The notes under the pieces were generated by a model. It did not search any database, was not told the origin of the DNA, and saw only the letters and a program-made list of their open reading frames with translations. A stretch of DNA of 64,000 nucleotides from CAYTIB01 sp964437725. GTDB taxonomy: Bacteria > UBA8248 > JACPRG01 > G963555815. Of the stretch, positions 1 through 8,351 are shown piece after piece. The stretch is taken from the NCBI GenBank assembly GCA_964437725.1, contig CAYTIB010000001.1, positions 1 to 64,000 of the forward strand, in the 5' to 3' direction. The first letter of the stretch is position 1. Each line of letters opens with the position of its first letter. The translations under genes were made by a program, and so were the position numbers.

Positions 1-63
1 CGGCATCATAGCAGTGTGCGAGTACTTGATATTGAAGTTACCTGAACGACCGCGTATTCGAAG

Positions 64-2052
64 TTGTCGCAGCTACTTCCCGACTACGATGGACCACTTA
101 GTATCTACAATGCAGATCTTTCGCTCCAGCAGCTTTATCTCTACGAGACAAACCTTTTCCCGTGTGGAGTGGTTCAAGCTGATGTTGAAGGTGGTGAAAT
201 TAAGTCAATTTGTTCCATAGAATCTCCTTGGGACGATTTCCAGCTTCCACATCTGAATGTACTCGGTCTAGAGACGTTAGGAAATTCTGTCAGCCATCTG
301 TCTGAAATTCAGATTACTTGGGAAGGAAGGGAGTATAGCATAGAGCCTGATGGGCCGGCTGAGGTTGTTCAAGAGTTGAATGCCTTTCTTGAGCGGGCCG
401 ACCCGGACCTGATTTTAACCACACATGGTGACGCGGTTCTTTTCCCTTGGCTACTCCGTGCCGAGAGGTTAGCGAAAAAGCCACTGCGGCTTGACCGTGA
501 TCCGGAGGCTCCTCGCCGTTCGCTGCGCACTGAGGGACGCACTTACTTTTCTTACGGGCGAGCTCTCTATTCACCGCCTCGCTATCCATTGTACGGTCGC
601 TGGCATATCGATCGCGAAACTTCTTTCATGTACCGAGAAGGGGATCTGGAAGGCATCATAGAACTTGCTCGCTTGTCTAAGGTTCCGGTTCAGACCTCAG
701 CTCGCTCTTCTCCGGGTACGGCTATATCCTCCATGCAGCTCGATGAGGCCTTTAACCGGAATGTCCTTATTCCTTGGCGCAAGGGAGAGCCTGAAACCTT
801 CAAAACCCCGTGGACCACTTTTATTGCCGATAAGGGTGGGCTTACCTATGCACCAAGAGTAGGGATGTTCGAGAACGTGGCCGAGATTGATTTTGCTTCG
901 ATGTATCCTGGGCTCATGGTGGCTCACAACATTTCGCCTGAAACGGTTTTGTGCTCCTGCTGTAAACGAAAGGGCAAAAAAGTTCCCGAATTGGGGTATC
1001 ACATTTGCAGGCGGAAAACAGGGCTAGTGCCTAGCGTGTTGGCACCTATTATAAAGCGTCGACAGAATTATAAGCGACGCCGAGACAAGGCTCAGAACGA
1101 TGCTGAGCGAGTTCGTTTCGACCGACGACAAAATACCCTGAAATGGATTTTGGTGACTTGTTTCGGGTATCTGGGATATCGAAATGCGCGATTCGGAAAG
1201 ATTGAAGCACACGAGGCTGTAACAGCTTTCGGACGTGACACATTGCTTCGAGCTAAGAAAGCTGCAGAGGAACAAGGTTATAGGATGCTACACGCCCTTA
1301 CTGATTCTCTCTGGATCGAAGGTGGAGATATGAGTAGTGAGGCCTTGAGGAGACTAACTCTTAAAATTCAATCAAAGACGCGTATTCCTTTGGTCTTAGA
1401 GGGTATCTACCAATGGATACACTTTTTACCTTCCCGGGAAAGATCCGATGTAGGTGTCCCTAGCCGATTTTTCGGGGTTTTCCGAGAAGGAGGACTCAAG
1501 GCTAGGGGTTTGACGTACCGAAGGCGCGATACTCCGCCCTGGATTCGGGATGCCCAGTTGTCCGCGCTGAATATACTCTGTGCTGCTGGGAGCCGAGAGG
1601 ACTATAGGAATCTCATTCCCCGGGCTCAGGAGGAAATAGATCGATGGCGAGAAGTTCTACGGTCTGGAAACGTTTCTCCCTACCGGCTACTCATCAATCG
1701 TAGGCTCAGCCGTAGTGTTTCGGAATATAAGACGGATACTTGGACATCGTTGGCATCTCGTCAATACATAAGAGCAGGAATTCATTTGTATCCGGGGGAA
1801 CGCGTTGTTTTTCTGCTGAAAAACCTGACTGATCCACTACGGGAGGAGCGTGTCCAGGCGGGTCCGTTAATTGGTTCAGCGGATACTTATGATACGGGGA
1901 AGTATGAGGAGATGTTGGACCGTGCTGCAGCGGAGCTTTGGTCGGTATTTCGCCGGTCAGATCTAGAGCCGGAGTACTTTCGTATACCAAAACCCTGTCA
2001 GCAAGAGCTGAATATCTCGGCTTGCAACCCGTCAAGCACTGAAGTTGCTTAA
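64..2052 (+). CDS. Family B DNA polymerase, N-terminal part missing or interrupted
   Basis: Template-directed DNA polymerase of family B; the 662 residues cover a degenerate exonuclease domain and the palm/fingers. Motif A is DFASMYPG (about 277-284), motif B begins at Lys359 and reads TCFGYLG, and motif C is ALTDS (about 411-415). The two metal-binding Asp of motifs A and C are present. The exonuclease region has LGLET where DIET is usual. A Cys cluster (CSCC...C) follows motif A. The only start in frame is TTG at 64; directly upstream is an in-frame TGA (43-45), and before it the frame reads VRVLDIEVT, which looks like more of the same protein. The listed CDS is therefore probably a 3' portion of a longer gene. 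Its TAA overlaps the stop of the convergent synthase gene in one TTAA. Repair or translesion synthesis is possible; replication is unlikely. Confidence 0.8.
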   Translation: MSQLLPDYDGPLSIYNADLSLQQLYLYETNLFPCGVVQADVEGGEIKSICSIESPWDDFQLPHLNVLGLETLGNSVSHLSEIQITWEGREYSIEPDGPAEVVQELNAFLERADPDLILTTHGDAVLFPWLLRAERLAKKPLRLDRDPEAPRRSLRTEGRTYFSYGRALYSPPRYPLYGRWHIDRETSFMYREGDLEGIIELARLSKVPVQTSARSSPGTAISSMQLDEAFNRNVLIPWRKGEPETFKTPWTTFIADKGGLTYAPRVGMFENVAEIDFASMYPGLMVAHNISPETVLCSCCKRKGKKVPELGYHICRRKTGLVPSVLAPIIKRRQNYKRRRDKAQNDAERVRFDRRQNTLKWILVTCFGYLGYRNARFGKIEAHEAVTAFGRDTLLRAKKAAEEQGYRMLHALTDSLWIEGGDMSSEALRRLTLKIQSKTRIPLVLEGIYQWIHFLPSRERSDVGVPSRFFGVFREGGLKARGLTYRRRDTPPWIRDAQLSALNILCAAGSREDYRNLIPRAQEEIDRWREVLRSGNVSPYRLLINRRLSRSVSEYKTDTWTSLASRQYIRAGIHLYPGERVVFLLKNLTDPLREERVQAGPLIGSADTYDTGKYEEMLDRAAAELWSVFRRSDLEPEYFRIPKPCQQELNISACNPSSTEVA

Positions 2053-3176
2053 CACATTGGTCCACCGGCAAGAGATGCTTGTTGGACATCTCGTCTAAGA
2101 CGGGAGATCCAGATTGACAGTAAACGATTTGAAAGAACGATAGGTATTGAGCGGATTATCATCCAAGATATCCATCGGCGTGACACCTTTGCCGTTTTTT
2201 CCGATTCTAGCCAGTCTGATTTTTGTGCAAGTAATGACAGCGTTTTAAGGCCTATCAGGATGGGCCATAAAACTGCGAGGCGAAGCCGAGGGCATCTGTT
2301 GGGTATAGCCAATAAGTATTTTTCTGCTGCTTCGTAATGTCCGAGTACCGTGTGAAGCCAAATTTTGAGTACTGGGCGGGCTTTTGAGCTGTTGATGGGC
2401 ATGCGGAGATCTTCGGGATTAAGACCCTCTGCATTCAGCTGATTGGAAGGAAGATAGCACCGTCCAATTTGCAAATCTTTAGGAACATCCCGCAGAACAT
2501 TCGTAAGCTGAAGGGCTTTGCCGAAGCGGATTCCAATTTTCGACATGAGCTCTACATCCCAATGGGTGAGGGCTGACGTGTGTGCTGTGATGATATCCGT
2601 CCAGAAAGACCCCACGCAACCCGCGACGAGAAAAATGTAGCGATCCAAATCCTCCGGCGCAGTGAAGGCTTTTGTTTTTCCTGAAATCTCGGAGGGAAAA
2701 GTTTGTAGGTCTATTTCCATGCCCTCTGTTAACGTAGTAACGACCGATCGCACACTCCTTTGGTCCTTCTCCGAGAGTGTTTCTAAAAGGGCTAAGGTTT
2801 TGGGAGCAGAGATGAGGAGTTCGCGATCATCGGGATTACTGCCATGATCCCTCAGTGCCTCACTGATATACTGAAGGGGATTGGGATTTGTCGGTCCTTG
2901 CACCTGAGCACGGAAGGAAAGTAAGTGTTTTAGACGATCTCTAGGTGGGAGTACCTTTGTATCCGCGATGGTATCGGCTGTGCGGGCTAACAAGTATGCA
3001 AGCCCGATAGGAACACGAAACTTCGAAGGAAGTATTCGAAGGGTCAGAAAAAAAGAACGTGAAACACCTCGAAGTAAATCAGTCAAGAGAGCATCTTGTG
3101 TGATTAAGTTGGGTGCAGAAGAAGCTCTTTTGGCAGATTCCAATTGACTGATATGTTCCGTGTCACTCATTCGCAC
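2049..3176 (-). CDS. Squalene/phytoene synthase family protein
   Basis: Head-to-head prenyl transferase, probably condensing two farnesyl (or geranylgeranyl) diphosphates into squalene (or phytoene) at the inner face of the membrane. The 375 residues include the family hallmark VSRSFF (38-43), first Asp-rich motif DTIAD (68-72) and second motif NVLRDVPKD (226-234), both of which bind diphosphate-bound magnesium. The stretch around residues 180-190 (YIFLVAGCVGS) matches the conserved helix before the second motif. The C-terminal 80 residues contain hydrophobic helices that could anchor the protein. It lies 6 bp after the UbiD homologue on the same strand, so the two are probably cotranscribed. 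No hopanoid cyclase or carotenoid desaturase is in the window, so the product is not settled; the sequence favours squalene synthase. Confidence 0.82.
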   Translation of the reverse strand: MRMSDTEHISQLESAKRASSAPNLITQDALLTDLLRGVSRSFFLTLRILPSKFRVPIGLAYLLARTADTIADTKVLPPRDRLKHLLSFRAQVQGPTNPNPLQYISEALRDHGSNPDDRELLISAPKTLALLETLSEKDQRSVRSVVTTLTEGMEIDLQTFPSEISGKTKAFTAPEDLDRYIFLVAGCVGSFWTDIITAHTSALTHWDVELMSKIGIRFGKALQLTNVLRDVPKDLQIGRCYLPSNQLNAEGLNPEDLRMPINSSKARPVLKIWLHTVLGHYEAAEKYLLAIPNRCPRLRLAVLWPILIGLKTLSLLAQKSDWLESEKTAKVSRRWISWMIIRSIPIVLSNRLLSIWISRLRRDVQQASLAGGPMC

Positions 3177-3182
3177 TGAGAC

Positions 3183-4574
3183 CTATAACCAGGGCTTGAT
3201 ATAATCCTTGAGGTCGATTTGTTCAATCCACTTGGGAGGGACTTGGGCTCTTTCTGGAAAAGGTGTCGGAGGGGCGGGACGGGTAGCATCCATGATTACC
3301 TTTGTATTCATCGTTCCGTGATTGTCTCGTGTGATGTCATAAGCTGTTGGGAAAACCCTCATTCCAAGGCAGTTTGGCATAACAATCATGTCTCGATCTG
3401 CTTCGAAGCGGGACATGACTGCCCAGAGTACTTCGGACTCGTTGAAAACATCGATATCATCGTCGACGAGGATAACCAGCTTGACATTATTTTCAGCCAT
3501 AAATGCCGCAAAGGCTGCCTGTTTGGGCTCCCCGTCTACGCTTTTTTTCAACGATATGTAAGCATGTGCCCGAGCACCTCCACTCATGGGCATGTTCACT
3601 GCTTTGACGCTGGGCACCACTTCTTTTACCCGCCGATATACACTACCCATCCTTGGGAGCCCGCCGACGATGTTATGTTCAGGATGAGCTGCAAATAAAT
3701 CAAAAAAGATAGGATCCTTTCGCATTGTTATGGCGGTAATGGTCATGACAGGTTTAGGTCCGGTTGCGGTATAGTATCGGGGCCACTCTCCGAAAGGCCC
3801 CTCTTGCCTCAATTCAGTTGGATGGACGGTTCCTTCGATGATGACTTCTGAGCGAGCGGGGACCATTAAATCGACAGTTTCTGCAGGCACAATTTCTAAG
3901 GGCTCATTCATCAAGCCACCTGCGCCATTAAACTCGTCCCCGATACCTGGGTAGCGTGATATTGCACCCATAATTAATCCCGGATGGTGACCTATGGCGA
4001 TTGCGAACGGCATTGGTTCATTCTGCTCTGCGTATCGTTGCCAGACGTAATAGCCATGGTGAGCTTCGTAAATCCAGTTGCCTAGGGTCTTGTGGTCGTG
4101 GACCATGTGTCTGTATATGCCCACGTTGTGTTTGCCAGTCTCAGGATCTTTGCAGATCCCGAGACCAGAGCAAATATAGGGGCCTGCGTCTAAAGCGTTG
4201 TGGGTGGTAATGGGAAGCACGGAAAGATCCGCATCTTTTCCCGTTATAACAGTTTCTTTAACTGGGCCGTGAGAAACCTCTATCGGAGGAATGGGATTTT
4301 CCTCTCGTTCGCAGAAGGTTTGAACCATTTTCTCTAGATTCGTATCGAGAGCCAAGGCAAGACGGTCATAGGCAGCTGTTAGGTTAATAATGACCGGAAG
4401 GTCTGAGCCTTTTATATTTTCAAAATACACGGCAGGAAATTTTCCGGATCTTTCAAGCTTCTCGACAACGGCAGTAAGTTCATGAACTGGATCAACCTCA
4501 CGCTCGACCCGAACTAGGTCATCAGGTCGCTTTTCAGCTAGTTCTTCGATGAAGGTTCTTAAGTCTTTCGGCAT
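3183..4574 (-). CDS. UbiD family prenylated-FMN-dependent decarboxylase 1
   Basis: Reversible (de)carboxylase of the UbiD fold using prenylated FMN and a divalent metal. The 463-residue length is usual. The catalytic Glu pair is seen in EGPFGE (E258, E263), and the conserved Arg is R155 in NVGIYRH, with N150 as probable metal/cofactor ligand. These match the E277/E282/R173 set known in fungal Fdc1. The HPTELRQEGPFGEW motif is the one found in the best-preserved UbiD members. Substrate cannot be read from sequence: a 4-hydroxybenzoate-type, aromatic or unsaturated acid is possible. It sits just upstream of the squalene/phytoene synthase gene, so a role in quinone or isoprenoid metabolism is conceivable, but two more paralogues in the window suggest catabolic diversification. 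The UbiX flavin prenyltransferase is not in this window. Confidence 0.88.
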   Translation of the reverse strand: MPKDLRTFIEELAEKRPDDLVRVEREVDPVHELTAVVEKLERSGKFPAVYFENIKGSDLPVIINLTAAYDRLALALDTNLEKMVQTFCEREENPIPPIEVSHGPVKETVITGKDADLSVLPITTHNALDAGPYICSGLGICKDPETGKHNVGIYRHMVHDHKTLGNWIYEAHHGYYVWQRYAEQNEPMPFAIAIGHHPGLIMGAISRYPGIGDEFNGAGGLMNEPLEIVPAETVDLMVPARSEVIIEGTVHPTELRQEGPFGEWPRYYTATGPKPVMTITAITMRKDPIFFDLFAAHPEHNIVGGLPRMGSVYRRVKEVVPSVKAVNMPMSGGARAHAYISLKKSVDGEPKQAAFAAFMAENNVKLVILVDDDIDVFNESEVLWAVMSRFEADRDMIVMPNCLGMRVFPTAYDITRDNHGTMNTKVIMDATRPAPPTPFPERAQVPPKWIEQIDLKDYIKPWL

Positions 4575-4924
4575 TGCAGTTTTCTCCGTCGAACACTTGG
4601 GAAAACGATTAAGTGTGTTTTGACACAGTACCTAACCCGTTCCAAGTCCTACTTTACCATAGTCCTTGTAGGGGCCATCGTGTACGATTATTTATTTGCA
4701 AGAGGTGGCGAGACTTGTCTAGGATCGATCGGTACTCCTCAATGAGGCTTAGTGCGATGTCCCTGATGGGAGATCAACCACTATTAAGGAGTGTGGGTCA
4801 TTATTGGTCGTACTTGATTATTGGTTTTGAGTGAATTGCTAAATTAGATTCTTAAACTGCTCAATTGCTGGATTGAACTTTGAATCACAAGAGCAGTTCG
4901 AGTTGAATCGGATATTGATCTCTT
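4575..4924. other. Divergent intergenic region, 350 bp
   Basis: This gap separates the leftward UbiD gene from the rightward cupin pair and must hold promoters for both. A 73-codon open frame at 4613-4834 lacks a ribosome binding site and has no protein-like composition, so I do not call it. I find no convincing -35/-10 pair, no long palindrome, and no RNA gene. Confidence 0.5.
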
Positions 4925-5341
4925 ATGGGTTATATTGTTCACGAATCCGAGTTGGAAAAACTAACCTCTGAACGGGCAGGGCGAGAGCGAGTTTTTTTTG
5001 TTAATGAAGAACTTGCGGGGACGGACGAATTTCTTGCAGGGATACTCCGCTATTTGCCAGGGATTCAATCCCCGTATCATTTTCATGAAGGATGCGAACA
5101 TTTTCAGTATATTCTGGAAGGCAGAGGGGTCGTCGTAACAGAAGATGGCGAAACCCCGGTTGGGCCCGGGACGCTGATATTTGTTCATGAAGATGAGAAG
5201 CACCAGGTGAAATCCTTGGGAGGTCGGTTAAAGTTCCTCGAATTTCAGATTCCAAATAATTTCAAGACGACAATTCTGGATGGTGGAGATATGGATTTGC
5301 GTTGGTTCCATGACGACGGACGGGTGTTCAGGCAAAGCTGA
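4925..5341 (+). CDS. Cupin-domain protein 1
   Basis: Small single-domain cupin, 138 residues. The first cupin motif is HFHEGCEHFQYILEG (about 57-71), giving the HxH...E metal ligands, and the second is PGTLIFVHEDEKH (about 80-92), giving the last His. Such proteins bind a transition metal and act as dioxygenases, isomerases, decarboxylases or sugar/ligand sensors; the function here is unknown. It is followed 15 bp later by a second, more divergent cupin-like gene, and the two are probably one operon. The start is ATG at 4925 with no strong Shine-Dalgarno sequence. The neighbour across the gap is a UbiD decarboxylase, so a shared aromatic or ring-acid pathway is possible but not shown. Confidence 0.75.
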   Translation: MGYIVHESELEKLTSERAGRERVFFVNEELAGTDEFLAGILRYLPGIQSPYHFHEGCEHFQYILEGRGVVVTEDGETPVGPGTLIFVHEDEKHQVKSLGGRLKFLEFQIPNNFKTTILDGGDMDLRWFHDDGRVFRQS

Positions 5342-5356
5342 ATAGGTGGTGACCGA

Positions 5357-5719
5357 GTGGTTTATTTTGTTCATAGTAAAACTCTTTCTGATGAACCGAT
5401 TGGTTCTAGGGGAGAAGAAGGCCGAAGGATCAGACTGATCACACCGGAAATTGTAAAAGCGAAAAATGTTAGTGCGGAGATATATGAGTTGGCATCAGGT
5501 GTGTCTTCCAAAATTTTTCGAGGTGAGAGAACTCGGCAGTTTTTTTACGTCTTACGAGGTCAAGCGGCGGCTGAAATGGGTAGCCTTCATCAGCGGGTGC
5601 GTGCTGGTCATGGTATCTACGCGGAGCCTGGAGAGGCCTGCCGATTTACGGATTGTTCCGATGGTGGATTTGATTTTATTAGGTTTGCCATTCCACCTGA
5701 CCCTGACCAAGACGTATAA
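5357..5719 (+). CDS. Divergent cupin-like protein 2
   Basis: 120-residue protein starting at GTG 5357. The pattern of short beta-strand-like segments and the RQFFYVLRGQAAAEMG segment (about 59-74) followed by VRAGHGIYAEPGEACRF recalls the two cupin motifs, but the HxH metal ligands of the neighbouring cupin are lost. It may be a non-catalytic partner of cupin 1, forming a heteromeric or bicupin-like pair, since the genes are 15 bp apart. Beyond the cupin-like fold I do not recognise a function. It ends the block before the accessory stretch. Confidence 0.6.
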   Translation: MVYFVHSKTLSDEPIGSRGEEGRRIRLITPEIVKAKNVSAEIYELASGVSSKIFRGERTRQFFYVLRGQAAAEMGSLHQRVRAGHGIYAEPGEACRFTDCSDGGFDFIRFAIPPDPDQDV

Positions 5720-5814
5720 AACATTAATAGAACCAATTTGAAGAAGTTTTTATAGGCCCTCACTAATAAATACCAGAATTCATATTTGAAAAATAAGCCC
5801 AGAGTTCTGAGATA

Positions 5815-6135
5815 ATGAATAAGTTGCAGTACAATTTAAAGTTACATGAGGTGAATTCCGACAGGGATTACACTGAGTTCTTCCGGGTGAAACCAGATTG
5901 TGGAATCAATGCCATTGATCTTTTTTGTGGTTGTGGTGGATTTTCACTAGGTTTCAAGAGAGAAGGGTTCGAAATTGTTGCGGGGGTTGATAATGATTTT
6001 GACAGTCTACAAAGCTTTAGAAAAAACCTGCGATCAAACGCTTTAAATTTTGATCTTTCTGGCCAAAACTGGATAAATATTTTTCAAAAGAAGATACAGA
6101 GAAAATCCATAAAAAGAAGTCTGGAAAAAATGTAG
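5815..6135 (+). pseudogene. Truncated DNA (cytosine-5)-methyltransferase, N-terminal remnant
   Basis: 106-codon frame whose middle is motif I of C5 methyltransferases, DLFCGCGGFSLGF (about 37-49), the S-adenosylmethionine-binding loop, followed by motif II-like GVDND (about 59-63). The catalytic Pro-Cys motif IV (PCQ), the ENV motif VI, the target recognition domain and motifs IX-X are all absent: the frame drifts into a Lys-rich tail and stops at 6135, only 4 bp before the stop of the opposing yaiI-type gene. Intact enzymes have about 320 or more residues. It cannot methylate DNA and is most simply a decayed remnant of a restriction-modification or solitary methylase gene. No endonuclease partner is visible. 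The stretch around it is AT-rich compared with the flanking metabolic genes. Confidence 0.8.
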
Positions 6136-6139
6136 AAGC

Positions 6140-6601
6140 TTAAAAAGATGAAGCTTCTCTCTTCGCCGCTTGCACTGTTCTTTCCATCCGATCTAGGAAT
6201 TTGGATCGATCAGCCTTGCTAAAGGGGGGAGGGCCGCCAGTTACTTCGCCGGTTTCACGCAGAACCTGCATTATTTCCCGTGTAGCAAGTGCCGAACCTA
6301 TGCTGTCTTCGGTGTAGGTGTTGCCGTTAGGTTTGATGGCGAACGCACCCTCTTTCAGGCAGCGTCCGGCAAGGGGGATATCGTCGGTCACGCAAATATC
6401 AGCCCGTCCAATATGTTCTGCAATCCAATCATCGGCGGCGTCGGCACCCTGATCGACATAGACGAGTTGTATTAGTGGATTCAGTGGAGGGCGGATTCCG
6501 CCGTCGCATACCAGATAGGTTTCAAGCTGGTGGCGTGTGGCGATCCGTTCTACCTCGTTCTTAACCGGACAGGCATCAGCATCGACATAGATTTTAACCA
6601 T
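6140..6601 (-). CDS. YaiI/YqxD family protein (UPF0178, DUF188)
   Basis: 153-residue member of the UPF0178 family, which has a PIN-like fold. The N-terminus has the family signature YVDADACPVK (about 5-14), and the middle has the conserved Asp-rich VYVDQGADAADDWI and VTDDIPLA (about 72-79) segments, which together make the acidic pocket expected for a metal-dependent nuclease-like domain. The C-terminal GGPPPFSKADRSKFLDRME is also typical. Biochemical function in the family is not established. The start codon ATG at 6601 is the only sensible one because the VKIYVDADACP motif follows at once. It runs towards the methyltransferase remnant. Confidence 0.88.
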   Translation of the reverse strand: MVKIYVDADACPVKNEVERIATRHQLETYLVCDGGIRPPLNPLIQLVYVDQGADAADDWIAEHIGRADICVTDDIPLAGRCLKEGAFAIKPNGNTYTEDSIGSALATREIMQVLRETGEVTGGPPPFSKADRSKFLDRMERTVQAAKREASSF

Positions 6602-6680
6602 TATAGATTAAATATTGTTTTCCAGTTTTGTCGCCAATTAATTTCTTCTTTTTTTCCTATTTTTTTGTCAAAATAAATCC

Positions 6681-7088
6681 ATGAAAAAAATCATCCTGTT
6701 CATCGCTCTCGCATTCCTGTTAATGCTTCCATCTCCCGGTTTCGCCGAATGGGCGAAGGTGAGTGCAACTGAGAGTGGAAGCACCACTTTCTATATTGAT
6801 TTAGATACTATAAAAAAAGCCAAAGGTTTTATTTATTTCTGGGGATTGGCGGATTATTTGGAACCAAGTAAATATGGAACCTTATCGATTGCAAATTATA
6901 CAAAGGGTGACTGTGGCACGATGAAAGAGATGGAATTGAGTTTAATGAGTTACAGAGGATCCATGGGTAAAGGATCTCCATCGGACTCATGGTTACCCGA
7001 AAAGGAATGGGTTTACAATCCCCCCGGTTCTACGGGAGAGGAGATCCTGAGAACAGTCTGCGAGTACGCCAAAAAGAACCTGAAGTAG
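6681..7088 (+). CDS. Secreted protein resembling surface-adhesin E-like domain
   Basis: 135 residues with a clear signal peptide: MKKII, a hydrophobic core to about residue 18, and a probable cleavage after PGFA (about 22). The mature part (WAKVSATESGSTTFYIDLDTI) follows the pattern of the small beta-rich domain named after Haemophilus adhesin E, with two Cys (in GDCGTM and TVCEY) placed to form a disulphide. Proteins of this kind are exported and often annotated as hypothetical; the ligand is unknown here. It lies in the accessory stretch, with no evident operon partner. Function beyond export is not supported. Confidence 0.65.
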   Translation: MKKIILFIALAFLLMLPSPGFAEWAKVSATESGSTTFYIDLDTIKKAKGFIYFWGLADYLEPSKYGTLSIANYTKGDCGTMKEMELSLMSYRGSMGKGSPSDSWLPEKEWVYNPPGSTGEEILRTVCEYAKKNLK

Positions 7089-7188
7089 CATCGTCACACC
7101 CCACACTACGTCCTGTCACCGGTCCGGATACTACGATAGAAGATGATACGAGGTAGACGCACCGCCCCCCTACACTGCAAAATAGCGC

Positions 7189-8136
7189 ATGGCCAAAAAG
7201 CGCAAAGCCCAATGGAACCATACATGGAACGATACCAAACTCCACTTCACCCAACGGGCTAAGGAGCTAGGACGGTGCGTCACCGAGGAGGAACTGGACA
7301 AGTTTTACGAGGTCTTGGAGAGCGTTTTGAGCAAGGTTGAATGTCGTAATTTTATGTTTTGGTTTGACCCGACGGAATTAGAAAAAGTAGAGGAAAGTAT
7401 TAGTGCCGAAGAAATGTGGGAGATCCGTTCCCGGGTGGTGCAGGTAGTTCATGACAAAATGAAGAAGAAGGTAGGTGAATTTATTGAGAAGCTCCGGGGA
7501 GTTAACGAAAAGATAGATGAGCTGAATGAAGAGCTGAAGGAATATCCCGGAGTGCAGGGCATGAGGCATCTTGGAGGCCACTGGGAAGAGTCGCTGTATG
7601 CTTGGCTTCCGACCACAATGACGTTGGTTAGCTGGGAAGAAGAATTTCAGCGTGCCTTCAAGGAGGAGAAAAGGAGCTTCAGTGCTGAAGGCGTTGTAGG
7701 AGGGAGAAGGAGTGGGAAGCGGGGACGCCCACGTAAGCCGGTGTCTAGGAATAACCGTCTTATCTTTCACACAGTAAACCAGCTCTTGGATTCAAGGAGT
7801 AAAAACAAAGTAGAGACCGTCAAAAAGGCTTGTGAGATAGTCTCTGATGCCATGACATATTTAGCTCTTGATCCCCCCAAGAAGGACATCGAGAAGCGAG
7901 TTGATCCAGCAACTGTCTCCCGGATATACCGGCGTGTAAAGAAAGAAGGTAGGATAGTTCGCCTTGGAACGATAGAAATAAAAAGAAAGGAATATGAGAG
8001 AAACAGGAAAGATAAGACCCCAACGGGGAGGCAGACGAACCCCAAGGAGGAGGCTGAGTTCCAACGGACGGTAACAGAATACCGTGAACGAGTTTTGAGG
8101 AAGCTGTACCCGTTGGACCATGTCGAAGAGAAATAG
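7189..8136 (+). CDS. Orphan protein with coiled coil, AT-hook and HTH-like C-terminus
   Basis: 315 residues; I do not recognise the family. Residues about 60-125 are strongly charged and heptad-like (EFIEKLRGVNEKIDELNEELKE part), predicting a coiled coil. Residues about 176-187 read RRSGKRGRPRKP, with a textbook AT-hook core GRPRKP, which in known proteins inserts into the minor groove of AT-rich DNA. The C-terminal third (KDIEKRVDPATVSRIYRRVKKEG) has the look of a winged or simple helix-turn-helix. A DNA-binding role is inferred from this. There is no signal peptide and no transmembrane segment. The ORF stands alone between a secreted protein and UbiD 2, and its Lys/Glu-rich composition differs from neighbours, which fits horizontally acquired DNA. 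Confidence 0.65.
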   Translation: MAKKRKAQWNHTWNDTKLHFTQRAKELGRCVTEEELDKFYEVLESVLSKVECRNFMFWFDPTELEKVEESISAEEMWEIRSRVVQVVHDKMKKKVGEFIEKLRGVNEKIDELNEELKEYPGVQGMRHLGGHWEESLYAWLPTTMTLVSWEEEFQRAFKEEKRSFSAEGVVGGRRSGKRGRPRKPVSRNNRLIFHTVNQLLDSRSKNKVETVKKACEIVSDAMTYLALDPPKKDIEKRVDPATVSRIYRRVKKEGRIVRLGTIEIKRKEYERNRKDKTPTGRQTNPKEEAEFQRTVTEYRERVLRKLYPLDHVEEK

Positions 8137-8141
8137 ATAAG

Positions 8142-8190
8142 CGGACAGTAATTATCTAATAAATGCAAGTTTATATTTATTTATTGTCCG
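8142..8190. repeat. Imperfect inverted repeat downstream of the AT-hook gene
   Basis: CGGACAGTAA at 8142-8151 and TTATTGTCCG at 8181-8190 are reverse complements in 9 of 10 positions, separated by 29 AT-rich bases. It begins 5 bp after the stop codon of the orphan AT-hook gene. It is not followed by a T-tract, so a classical terminator is unlikely. It could be a protein-binding site or a weak transcript-end structure. Confidence 0.4.
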
Positions 8191-8351
8191 ATATAGAATC
8201 CCTGATTCAGCATCAGAAGTAAGGAAAGCAAGCGGGATATAACAGGCAGGAATTCGGTGGTGTGTGTGGTTGGTTATTGTGTGGTTTTCTTCGCATACTC
8301 TTTGTAAGTTGTTGTAATATAAGAAATAAAAAATCATAGGGATAAAGCAAT

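Noticed and set aside
3219..3698. 159-codon open frame on the plus strand
   Set aside because: It lies wholly inside UbiD 1 on the other strand, has no ribosome binding site and shows no domain pattern.
4613..4834. 73-codon frame in the UbiD-cupin gap
   Set aside because: No start context and no resemblance to known small proteins.
6660..6680. TTGACA on the minus strand upstream of the YaiI-type gene
   Set aside because: No -10 element at 16-18 bp; the AT-rich run makes a chance match likely.
5720..8351. Prophage or transposon
   Set aside because: The stretch looks accessory, but no integrase, transposase, terminal repeats or att-like duplication can be seen.
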